Source: Clostridiales bacterium (lineage in GTDB: Bacteria > Bacillota > Clostridia > Saccharofermentanales > Saccharofermentanaceae). From it: a stretch of 64,000 nt of DNA. A program made the translations under genes and the position numbers. The DNA lies in NCBI GenBank assembly GCA_017511005.1, contig JAFWLP010000019.1, forward strand, positions 48,056-112,055. The letters are read 5' to 3'. The stretch's first letter is position 1, and each line of letters begins with the position of its first letter. Below the pieces are notes generated by a model that saw only the letters and a program-made list of their open reading frames with translations, was not told the DNA's origin and did not search any database. Shown piece after piece: positions 17,660-24,462 of the stretch.

Positions 17660-17987
17660 AACAAAACTAAAACTTCATTCTGGCCGGCAATACCGGCTGG
17701 TGCCTTCTCAAACCGCTGATCTCTCAGGATCAGTTCTTGAGACAGCACCCGGTCCCCGATGCCGGACGGCTATTCCCTGGCCCCGCTCCGTGTCTTGCAG
17801 CTGACACATCATCGCAGGACTTATCCGGTTGCCCGCCGTCCGCTCAGGGATCACATTGTCAAGGTACAGTGGTGATCAGCGCAACAAAAAAGCTGTTGCT
17901 TTGACACCTTCCGGATGTGCGGACATACTTGTCCCTCACACTCGGACTTCGTCAAAACAACAGCTTGCATTGCTTCATTCAATTGAG
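17660..17987 (-). ncRNA. Unclassified structured RNA or long 5' leader upstream of the AAA+ gene
   Basis: There is no credible protein in 17631-18170, but the minus strand is densely structured. Reading 5' to 3': a long nested hairpin (17890-17966); a GATCAC/GTGATC stem; CCCTG and GGACGGC followed by their partners CAGGG and GCCGTCC in interleaved order, which implies a pseudoknot; an inner GTGTC/GACAC hairpin; then an extended helix built from ACCGG/CCGGT, GGTGC/GCACC, TCTCAA/TTGAGA and CTGATC/GATCAG. A U-rich run follows, then the AGGAGGTGA of the AAA+ gene. A good promoter starts it. It could be a regulatory leader or an independent RNA. I could not match it to RNase P, tmRNA, SRP, 6S or a riboswitch I know. 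Confidence 0.45.
17890..17966 (-). repeat. 77-nt nested inverted repeat ending in a T-run
   Basis: Outer arms of 16 bp (17890-17905 and 17951-17966) pair with one G:U. Inside are CCG/CGG, TGTG/CACA and GGACA/TGTCC arms, all nested. On the minus strand the helix ends AGCTTTTTTG, so it resembles an intrinsic terminator close to the start of the transcript. The GCAACA on its 3' side can instead pair with TGTTGC just downstream, an alternative fold typical of attenuators. The attenuation role is inference. Confidence 0.6.
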
Positions 17988-17993
17988 GTGCGT

Positions 17994-18022
17994 AGTATAT
18001 CACTGCGCTTCACGGCTTTCAA
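17994..18022 (-). promoter_or_regulatory. Promoter driving the structured RNA / AAA+ gene
   Basis: Minus-strand TTGAAA (18017-18022) and TATACT (17994-17999), spaced by exactly 17 bp, close to the SigA consensus. The predicted start near 17987 lies about 20 nt before the first hairpin and about 350 nt before the AAA+ start codon. Confidence 0.75.
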
Positions 18023-18170
18023 GCACTTTTTTACACTGTTTTATTCCATCCGAATCCAATTGTCCCTGTAACAGTTACCGGAAAAGTATGATTAAATAAA
18101 ATAAATACAATATGCGGGATATTTATCAGAGAACCGATCACTTTCTGATATGAAGGAATGGAGGATCAAC

Positions 18171-18674
18171 ATGGCAAAGTTACCGGTCAGGTGCACAAAG
18201 TGTAACGGAACTAATTCCATAGACATAGAACGGACCGCCGCAAAGTGCTCCTCCTGCGGAGCGGGAATCAACACCGCAGACGTTCTTGCCGGACAGCATC
18301 CGGAATGGTTCGAGTTAGACCAGAAGGAAAAAGAATTAAACAGAAAGATCAATGAGATCTATGACGGCACCGATCCGGTCTCCAAAGAATATGAGCGGAA
18401 AACAAAAAAAGCTCATTCACTTATCATTCTCGCCGTTATTATATCGGGGGCTCTTGCATCATATATTGCCTGGAACCTCACCAATGAAAACCTGTTAATT
18501 GAATTGCTTGCTTTCCTTTTCTTCATACCGTTTGCCGTCATCCCCATGAAGATAATAAGCAAAAAAATGAAAGAAAAAGGTGAGGAAGCCGCCAAGGCAC
18601 AGCATCCGGAACTTTTCGAGGATCTTATGAAGATCCGTAAGGAAAAGGAAGAATACATAGAAAAGCACGGATAG
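18171..18674 (+). CDS. Small zinc-ribbon membrane protein
   Basis: 167 residues. Two CxxC pairs near the N-terminus (CTKC and CSSC) form a zinc-ribbon-like knuckle. A charged helical segment follows, then two closely spaced transmembrane helices (LIILAVIISGALASYIAW and LLAFLFFIPFAVIPM), then a basic/acidic helix ending EKHG. I chose the ATG at 18171 because GGAGG lies 6 nt upstream; the ATG at 18150 lacks such a site. It ends in TAG inside a terminator stem. Function unknown; cytoplasmic zinc ribbon plus membrane anchor is all that can be said. Confidence 0.75.
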   Translation: MAKLPVRCTKCNGTNSIDIERTAAKCSSCGAGINTADVLAGQHPEWFELDQKEKELNRKINEIYDGTDPVSKEYERKTKKAHSLIILAVIISGALASYIAWNLTNENLLIELLAFLFFIPFAVIPMKIISKKMKEKGEEAAKAQHPELFEDLMKIRKEKEEYIEKHG

Positions 18675-18691
18675 CATTCGCATATCCGTGC
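18665..18691. terminator. Terminator hairpin between convergent genes
   Basis: GCACGGATA and TATCCGTGC form a perfect 9-bp stem with a 9-nt loop. On the minus strand it is followed by TTTT, serving the LUD gene. On the plus strand it overlaps the stop of the zinc-ribbon gene but is followed by A-rich sequence. Confidence 0.7.
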
Positions 18692-18716
18692 CAAAAAATA
18701 AACTTGAAGCTTCTGC

Positions 18717-19346
18717 TCAGAATCCCAGAGAATCATTGACAAGGATAACGTGTATCCTGTCGGCATGCCTGGAGAACCTGGTGATCAGGAACTGGCAGCA
18801 GATAGTGTCAGGAGATTTGCAGTTCATGCAGGATCCAGTTTTGGAGCACGGCGTATCAAGACCGAACCTCTGGGCATTTATAGGTGCAGCCACATTACGT
18901 GCCCGCTTTATCGCACCGTCAACGTCATCGCAGACCTTGTTCATTCCGACGATGAACAGAACTTTCTTCGGTCCCTGAGCAATCGCCGATACCCTGTTGG
19001 AGTTGCCGTCGATATTAACGAGGATACCGTCTTCTGTTATCGCATTACAGCTCGAAAGGAAGAAATCCGCATCATAAGCCGCGAGCATCGCAGCACGCTT
19101 ATCCTCAGCCGCATCCCTGTCAAGGAATTCGTAATTCCCTGCCTTGAGAGCTTCGACAAGCCCTATCTCATGTACGCTCATTCCGCCTCCCATTGTGACA
19201 GTCGAGCCTTCAGGGATCAGCTCAAGAGCGATCTTCCTGGCCTCTTCCGCAGACGAAGCGTAATAACCGCTCATATTCCGCGAATTAAGACCTTTGATAA
19301 CCTTCTGTGCCAGTTTCTCATTGCGTTTTACGATGTTCTCATTCAT
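18717..19346 (-). CDS. LUD-domain (LutC/YkgG-like) protein
   Basis: 209 residues of the LUD family (formerly DUF162), whose best-known members act in lactate utilisation with iron-sulfur LutA/LutB. Seen here are the family N-terminus with TVTMGGGMSVHEIGL, then DADFFLSSCNAITEDGILVNIDGNSNRVS and VLFIVGMNKVCDDVDGAIKR. A cysteine cluster (CSKTGSCMNC...CC) lies near the C-terminus. Stand-alone proteins of this form are common in Clostridia without lutAB neighbours, and none is present here, so the substrate is not assigned. The minus-strand terminator at 18665-18691 follows it. Confidence 0.88.
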   Translation of the reverse strand: MNENIVKRNEKLAQKVIKGLNSRNMSGYYASSAEEARKIALELIPEGSTVTMGGGMSVHEIGLVEALKAGNYEFLDRDAAEDKRAAMLAAYDADFFLSSCNAITEDGILVNIDGNSNRVSAIAQGPKKVLFIVGMNKVCDDVDGAIKRARNVAAPINAQRFGLDTPCSKTGSCMNCKSPDTICCQFLITRFSRHADRIHVILVNDSLGF

Positions 19347-19374
19347 GTGCCATTTACCTCATACTTTTCGCAGA

Positions 19375-19710
19375 TTACAACTTTTGCCAGGATAAAATCT
19401 CATCCATAGTGTAATTCGTCTTAATATAATCAAGAAATTCATAAAGATCCATCAATGTTGCGTCCGGAGCCTTAATTACTATATCAGCCTTAAGATCATA
19501 GAACCCGTAATGGATCTTGAAACCCGTGAGTTGTTTAATCTTCTGATCCAACTGACTTCTGCCACGCGCATTGAGATCCGGAGCATCCCACATGTCAGCT
19601 CCGTTGAAGACAACGTCCAGAACATGCCACTCTCCTGCAGTTCCGCCATTTACTCCCTCGAGTTCCTCTAAAGAAATCTCCCTGTTGAAAATGTCATTCA
19701 GATCGCTCAT
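19375..19710 (-). CDS. Peptide precursor-like protein with double-glycine leader
   Basis: 111 residues. The first 23 residues (ending ISLEELEGVNGG) match the class II bacteriocin / peptidase-containing-ABC leader pattern LSxxELxxVxGG, with cleavage expected after Gly-Gly. The remaining 88 residues are mixed-charge with no cysteines, unusually long for a bacteriocin core, and may be a folded protein or RiPP-like precursor. AGGAGG precedes the ATG, and a TTACAG-17-GATAAT promoter lies upstream. No peptidase-ABC exporter, modification enzyme or immunity gene is adjacent. The leader could be fortuitous. Confidence 0.6.
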   Translation of the reverse strand: MSDLNDIFNREISLEELEGVNGGTAGEWHVLDVVFNGADMWDAPDLNARGRSQLDQKIKQLTGFKIHYGFYDLKADIVIKAPDATLMDLYEFLDYIKTNYTMDEILSWQKL

Positions 19711-19760
19711 GGATTTATCCTCCTTTCAGAACTGAGAATTCTAATTGCTGGTTACATTTG

Positions 19761-19789
19761 ATTATCTCATAAAATAACCATGACTGTAA
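19761..19789 (-). promoter_or_regulatory. Candidate promoter of the double-glycine-leader gene
   Basis: Minus-strand TTACAG (19784-19789), 17 bp, GATAAT (19761-19766), about 45 bp upstream of the start codon. Confidence 0.5.
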
Positions 19790-19963
19790 TCTTCCGGGAT
19801 CGCCCTGGAATAATCCCGGTCAAGTCCTCATGAGATCTGCCCTGCATACAAGTTTACAAAACGCTAACAGTACCGAAACACAATCTGCAATCAATGTCAT
19901 GCCGCCGTTGGTATCATATAGACAGTTCCAATCCTCCTATGAAGATGATAATTTATTGATCTG

Positions 19964-20002
19964 GCTCCCGGCACTTCCTCTCCTTTCAAACGGGAGCTTT
20001 TT
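19964..20002 (+). terminator. Orphan intrinsic terminator on the plus strand
   Basis: GCTCCCG and CGGGAGC pair around a 20-nt loop and are followed by TTTTT. No plus-strand gene lies between 18674 and here, so it may end an unannotated small transcript in 19800-19960. A 7-bp CCGGGAT/ATCCCGG stem also lies in that stretch. Otherwise the 19711-20237 gap shows nothing coding. Confidence 0.6.
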
Positions 20003-20086
20003 CATGGCCGGATTTTTCCGGAGCACCGGCATTACGCAAAAGCCTGCACATGTCATTACACGATAATCCGACGGACCTGCTTTCCG

Positions 20087-20127
20087 TCAAAAAGAAAACC
20101 CCCGGGATGTGGCCACATACCCGGGGA
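20087..20127 (-). terminator. Strong terminator downstream of the small membrane protein
   Basis: CCCCGGG and CCCGGGG enclose the palindrome ATGTGGCCACAT, giving a long GC-rich stem. On the minus strand it is followed by TTTTCTTTTT. It sits about 110 bp after the stop of the 20238 gene. Confidence 0.85.
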
Positions 20128-20237
20128 TCCGTCCATTGTGTCGGTCGGAAGGAGTTTAATCCTTCTTCTACATTAGGATTATAACATTCTTGGTAAGAAT
20201 CAAGAAATCATTTTTTGATATTATCAAATACCGTTCT

Positions 20238-20453
20238 TTACAGACAGCTATCCTCTGAACAGTTTTTCTTAAATCTGTTCCTGTATTCCTTCGATGAACA
20301 GTTCATTATATTGGCTATCGCGGTCAGCGACATTCCGATCGCGAGATAAGGCGTGACCTTATCAGTGACCATTGAGATGATTATGAATGCGATCGCTGCA
20401 ATTCCCAAAACCAGTCTTACGATAAAAAGTGTTTTCTTAGATGTGTTCTTCAT
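20238..20453 (-). CDS. Small two-helix membrane protein
   Basis: 71 residues starting MKNTSKKTLFIVRLV. Two hydrophobic segments (LFIVRLVLGIAAIAFIIISMV and YLAIGMSLTAIANIM) are followed by a basic, Cys-containing tail (CSSKEYRNRFKKNC). Of two nearby ATGs I chose the second (20453), which lies 8 nt after AGGAGG; the first is only 2 nt from it. A strong terminator follows. No family recognised. Confidence 0.65.
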   Translation of the reverse strand: MKNTSKKTLFIVRLVLGIAAIAFIIISMVTDKVTPYLAIGMSLTAIANIMNCSSKEYRNRFKKNCSEDSCL

Positions 20454-20856
20454 GTTCATATCCTCCTAAAATCTGTCCGGGCGGTCATTCCCCGTTGTCA
20501 TGTTGTTGACCTCAGGATAGATTCCGCATGACCGGTTTTGAAGGACACGAACCGTCCAAAAGCCCGTATTTACTGAATGGGACATGCCGTGTCCCATTGA
20601 TATTTGCTGGAAAAAGGCTGTCAGATGCGAAACAATGGATTCTCTGATGAGTGTAGATTACCTGCGACCGCGGGAATTTGATATTTTGCATAAATAAGCT
20701 ATCTCAAACACACACGGCGTTCTGTGGGCATCAGAATTCCGTTGCATTTTCTGTTACCTCACGGAAAACATAACGGGAAAAACGCGGTTTTCGCGAAAAT
20801 GCCGTTAACTTTTCCGTTACCTCACAGAAAATCCCACAGAAAAATCACTTGCAAAA
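20454..20856. other. Non-coding gap with a palindrome and a short direct repeat
   Basis: No gene supported in about 400 bp. AATGGGACA and TGTCCCATT form a perfect 9-bp stem with a TGCCG loop (20576-20598), not followed by a T-run. GTTACCTCAC with flanking GAAAA occurs twice (20753-20762 and 20816-20825), 63 bp apart, around the self-complementary segment CGCGGTTTTCGCG. These may be protein-binding sites; nothing links them to a known regulator. Confidence 0.4.
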
Positions 20857-20886
20857 GAGGCTGCCTCAACGCGTGAGACAGCCTCT
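20857..20886 (-). terminator. Terminator of glnA
   Basis: GAGGCTGTCTCA and TGAGGCAGCCTC pair with a short CGCGT loop. TTTT follows on the minus strand, 25 bp past the glnA stop. Confidence 0.85.
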
Positions 20887-20910
20887 AAAAACCTATCTAA
20901 AAACTCAGTA

Positions 20911-22335
20911 TCAGAGATCGTAATACATCTCGTATTCCATGGGTGTGGGCATTGAGATGTGGCGGCCAAGGTCCTTCCTTCTGTTGGCGATCCAGATGTT
21001 GATCAGTTCGGGCGGGAAAACGCCGCCGGCGGTAAGGAAGTCGTGATCCTTTTCGAGCGCCTTGAGAGCAGAACCGAGAGACTTCGGAAGTCCTTTGATC
21101 TTTTTCTTATCCTCTTCGGAGAGATTGTAAAGATTGAAGTCATAGGGGCCGTAGCCTTCCGCTTCGGGATTGATCTTGTTCTTGATGCCGTCGAGGCCTG
21201 CCATGAGTATGGCGGCATAGCAATAGTAAGGGTTGCATGTGGCATCGGGATTTCTTAACTCGAATCTCTTCTTGTCCGGTGCTTTCGCATAAGCCGGAAT
21301 ACGGATTACGGCACTTCTGTTTGCGGTCGCATAGCCGATAGTAACGGGAGCTTCAAAACCCGGGAGAAGTCTCTTGTAGGAGTTGGTTGAAGGGTTGGAG
21401 AATGCACAGATCGCAGGCACGTGCTTCAGGACGCCTCCGATGAAGTAGAGCGCTGTCTGCGAGAGTCCCGAGTAACCCTTCTCGTCGTAGAATACCGGCT
21501 TGCCGTCCTTGAACATTAGCATGTGAACGTGCATACCGGAACCTGCCTCACCATATACGGGCTTGGGCATGAACGTAGCCGTCTTTCCTTCCCTGACAGC
21601 CTCGTTCTTGATGATGTATTTTGTGAGCATTGTCTTGTCGGCCATCTCGGTCATGGGTGCGAACTCAACTTCGATCTCCATCTGTGCAGAACCGACTTCA
21701 TGGTGATGGTATTTGACCTTGATGCCCTGGTTCTCCATCATCATGCAGACCTGGCTCCTGTAATCGTACTGAACATCCTGCGGAGGCGCGATGTGATAGC
21801 CGCCCTGGTGAGGTGTCTGGAATCCGAGACTGCCGAATTCACCCGTATTCCAGAATGCTTCGGCACCGTCAAGAGTAAAGCCGGAACTGTTCGGTTTATT
21901 GTTGAAAGTTACCTCATCGAAAACATAGAATTCGAATTCGGGACCAAGCAGGAACGTATCTGCAACACCAAGTTCCTTCATGTATTCTTCGGCACGCTTG
22001 CTGACGTTTCTGGGTTCCTGGTTGAAAGGAACGTTCTCCTTCTCACCTATTATCCTGACGTCACCGATCATGGAGAGAGTCTTGATCTCGCAGAAATCAT
22101 CAATTGCGGCACTCGAGAGATCAGGAATAAATACCATGTCACTCTTCTCGACAGGAGCAAAGCCGTAATTGCTGCCGTCAAAACCTATACCTGCCGTCAT
22201 GATCGATTCAGTGAATCTGTCCGCGGGGATCGTCAGATGGTGCCATCTTCCGTTCAGATCGATCATCCTGAAGTCAATCATCTTGATGTCATTCTCATCG
22301 ATGAAGACCTTCGCTTCCTCAAAATTACTTAGCAT
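20911..22335 (-). CDS. glnA: Type I glutamine synthetase
   Basis: ATP-dependent amidation of glutamate to glutamine, the main ammonia-assimilation enzyme, a cytoplasmic dodecamer. 474 residues from MLSNFEEAK, where GGAGG lies 8 nt upstream; a GTG three codons earlier overlaps the ribosome site. Landmarks are GFDGSNYGFAPVEKSDM, the ATP-site MPKPVYGEAGSGMHVH, NRSAVIRIPAY and the C-terminal PMEYEMYYDL. NLYNL sits where GSI-beta enzymes carry the adenylylated Tyr, so this is the beta-like form by length and C-terminus. No glnR, amtB, glnK or adenylyltransferase gene is in the window. Divergent from larA. Confidence 0.96.
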   Translation of the reverse strand: MLSNFEEAKVFIDENDIKMIDFRMIDLNGRWHHLTIPADRFTESIMTAGIGFDGSNYGFAPVEKSDMVFIPDLSSAAIDDFCEIKTLSMIGDVRIIGEKENVPFNQEPRNVSKRAEEYMKELGVADTFLLGPEFEFYVFDEVTFNNKPNSSGFTLDGAEAFWNTGEFGSLGFQTPHQGGYHIAPPQDVQYDYRSQVCMMMENQGIKVKYHHHEVGSAQMEIEVEFAPMTEMADKTMLTKYIIKNEAVREGKTATFMPKPVYGEAGSGMHVHMLMFKDGKPVFYDEKGYSGLSQTALYFIGGVLKHVPAICAFSNPSTNSYKRLLPGFEAPVTIGYATANRSAVIRIPAYAKAPDKKRFELRNPDATCNPYYCYAAILMAGLDGIKNKINPEAEGYGPYDFNLYNLSEEDKKKIKGLPKSLGSALKALEKDHDFLTAGGVFPPELINIWIANRRKDLGRHISMPTPMEYEMYYDL

Positions 22336-22445
22336 ATATTCCACCTCCGCTAAAGTATTAAAAATATTTTATCATACAGGATTGGCCTATAGGTCCTCCG
22401 TATGCAATAAAATTAACGATTTCAGGCTTTTAGGCACATTAATGA

Positions 22446-22473
22446 TTGAGAAACATTCCGCAATCTGTAAAAT
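22446..22473 (+). promoter_or_regulatory. Promoter of the larA-like gene
   Basis: TTGAGA (22446-22451), 16 bp, TAAAAT (22468-22473), 30 bp upstream of the ATG at 22504. Confidence 0.6.
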
Positions 22474-22503
22474 AGAGAAAAATCAATATCCACGGAGCGT
22501 TAT

Positions 22504-23757
22504 ATGAAGGTTGAATTCGGTTACGGCAAAGGTGTACAGACAGTTGACATTCCCGATAAGAATCTGGATCAGATCCTCGTTGCAAACGACATAGAACACG
22601 AAAGAAGAGGTCCCGATGCGGTTGTTTACGCATTGGAAAATCCTATTGGTTCACCCCGCCTCAAGGACCTCGCAAAACCGGGGCAGAAGATCGTCATCAT
22701 AACAAGTGATATCTCAAGACCTATACCGAGTTTTGACGTCATCCCTTCCATTCTTGACGAGCTCTATCTTGCCGGCTGCGACAGGAAGGATATTAAGGTA
22801 GTTTTCGCGCTCGGATCACACAGACCTCACACAGAAGAAGAAAAGATAAAACTCGTCGGAGAACGTGTATTCAGCGAAGTCGAATGCATCGACAGCGATC
22901 CGTCTGACTGCATTCACATGGGAACCACATCGAGAGGCACGCCGGTTGACATTACAAGAAGCGTCGCGGAGGCTGATTTCAGGATTGGTGTCGGCAATAT
23001 CGAGTTCCATTATTTCGCAGGTTATTCAGGCGGAGCAAAGGCTCTCATGCCAGGTGTCTCCACTCCTTCAGCGATCCAGGCAAACCACCGCATGATGGTC
23101 GATGAGAAGGCCTGCGCAGGCAATCTCAACGGCAATCCGATAAGAGCGGACATCGAGGAATCGGAGACATTCTGTCACTTGAGCTTTATCGTCAATCCGA
23201 TACTTGATGAACACAAGCACATCGTCTATTGCGTAGCAGGTAACGTCACCGAGGCTCACAGGGCAGGCTGCAAATATCTCGATCAGATGTACAGGAAGCC
23301 GCTTAAGAGAAGAGCCGATATCGTCATCGTCTCACAGGGAGGCGCACCAAAGGACGCAAACCTCTATCAGACACAGAAGGCTCTTGATAATTCCAAATAT
23401 GCTGTAAGAGACGGCGGAACGATAATTGTCATCGGTGCATGCAATGAAGGACTTGGCAGTGCCAAATTCGAAGAGTGGCTCACTACTGCAGAGACAGCCG
23501 ATTCGCTGATCGAGAGAGTCGGCAAGGACTTCCAGCTTGGAGGGCATAAAGCCGCAGCCATCGCGATGGTATTGAAGCACGCAAAGATCGTACTCATATC
23601 CGAGATGGATGATGACTTCGTAAGGAGCATCTTCCTCAAGCCAATGCACTCGGCACAGGAAGCTTTCGACGAGGCATACGCAAGATACGGCGAAGACTGT
23701 TCCGTAATATGCATGCCTTTCGGCGGCGCAACACTTCCCATGCCGCCCGAGGAATAA
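22504..23757 (+). CDS. larA: LarA-family nickel-dependent 2-hydroxyacid racemase
   Basis: 417 residues of the LarA family, which interconverts D- and L-lactate or other 2-hydroxyacids using a nickel-pincer nucleotide. The catalytic and cofactor residues are conserved: GSHRPHT with His106 and His109, EFHYFAGYSGGAKALMPGV with His169 and Lys179, and NHRMM with His195. TSDISRP is the family loop. The ATG follows GGAG. The larBCE cofactor genes are not in the window. Relatives act on malate or other hydroxyacids, so lactate is only the default substrate. It is followed 80 bp on by the PAP2 gene. Confidence 0.87.
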   Translation: MKVEFGYGKGVQTVDIPDKNLDQILVANDIEHERRGPDAVVYALENPIGSPRLKDLAKPGQKIVIITSDISRPIPSFDVIPSILDELYLAGCDRKDIKVVFALGSHRPHTEEEKIKLVGERVFSEVECIDSDPSDCIHMGTTSRGTPVDITRSVAEADFRIGVGNIEFHYFAGYSGGAKALMPGVSTPSAIQANHRMMVDEKACAGNLNGNPIRADIEESETFCHLSFIVNPILDEHKHIVYCVAGNVTEAHRAGCKYLDQMYRKPLKRRADIVIVSQGGAPKDANLYQTQKALDNSKYAVRDGGTIIVIGACNEGLGSAKFEEWLTTAETADSLIERVGKDFQLGGHKAAAIAMVLKHAKIVLISEMDDDFVRSIFLKPMHSAQEAFDEAYARYGEDCSVICMPFGGATLPMPPEE

Positions 23758-23837
23758 AATTTCACTCATTTGTAACCTAAAATCACCAGGGTTTTGTATT
23801 ACCATCTAGTAGAAGAATTAATTAAGAGAGGCTTACT

Positions 23838-24461
23838 ATGGCTTGGGAAGCAGATCTTCTGCTCTACATACAGGAACACATAAGATCGGATCTTCTGACT
23901 CCGTTCATGACTGTCCTGACCCATTCGGGTGACAACGGCATTCTGATGATAGCCTTCGCGGTAGGTCTTTTGATCATACCCCGCACCAGAAAGATCGGTA
24001 TAATCACCGCCATCAGTCTTGCGCTTGAAGCACTGCTCACCAATGTTCTCATCAAAAACATCGTCGCAAGGACCAGACCTTATGATGCGATCGACGGGCT
24101 GGTCAACATGATAGAAAAACAAAAAGACTACTCCTTCCCTTCCGGCCATTCCGGAGCAGCATTTGCCGTTATGGGAGCAATACTTCTCATAGCCATAGCA
24201 GGCCTTCCGGTCTTAGAGAAATCAGGTGAGTTTTCCCGCTCGAAAATGAGCACCGCTTACAAGATCTGTGCCGTTCTTGCGATCATTTACGCAGCGCTCC
24301 TCGCCTTCTCAAGACTGTATGTGGGTGTTCATTATCCGACGGATGTGCTTGGCGGTATCATATTGGGTGTCGGCACCAGCATTGCGGCATTCTTCATCTA
24401 CAGAATAGCCATCAAAAAGATTTCCGGAATAAAAGCCAGGAAAGCTGCTCAGGATAAGTAA
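23838..24461 (+). CDS. PAP2-family membrane phosphatase
   Basis: 207-residue integral membrane lipid phosphatase (undecaprenyl-diphosphate or phosphatidate phosphatase-like). The three motifs are complete: KNIVARTRP, PSGHSG and SRLYVGVHYPTDV. About five hydrophobic helices place the active site at the outer face. A basic C-terminal tail follows. The stop is 1 bp from the convergent sensor-GGDEF gene. Role in recycling undecaprenyl carrier or in membrane lipid turnover cannot be separated from sequence. Confidence 0.9.
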   Translation: MAWEADLLLYIQEHIRSDLLTPFMTVLTHSGDNGILMIAFAVGLLIIPRTRKIGIITAISLALEALLTNVLIKNIVARTRPYDAIDGLVNMIEKQKDYSFPSGHSGAAFAVMGAILLIAIAGLPVLEKSGEFSRSKMSTAYKICAVLAIIYAALLAFSRLYVGVHYPTDVLGGIILGVGTSIAAFFIYRIAIKKISGIKARKAAQDK

Positions 24462-24462
24462 A

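Noticed and set aside
17660-17987. RNase P, tmRNA, SRP or 6S RNA
   Set aside because: I found no RNase P core (GAGGAAAGTCC/ACAGAA), no CCA-ending tRNA-like part, no SRP GGAAGGAAGCAG loop and no 6S-like single long duplex with central bubble. Left unclassified.
17660-17987. c-di-GMP (GEMM) riboswitch
   Set aside because: Considered because of the many GGDEF genes, but the conserved CACGCACAGGGCAAACC-type core is absent here and I did not see it elsewhere in the window.
19375-19710. Nif11-type nitrile-hydratase-like RiPP leader
   Set aside because: The leader is only ~23 residues and lacks the long Nif11 helical region; a simple double-glycine leader fits better.
19830-20066. 78-residue plus-strand frame
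   Set aside because: It runs through an intrinsic terminator, has no ribosome site and shows no protein-like composition.
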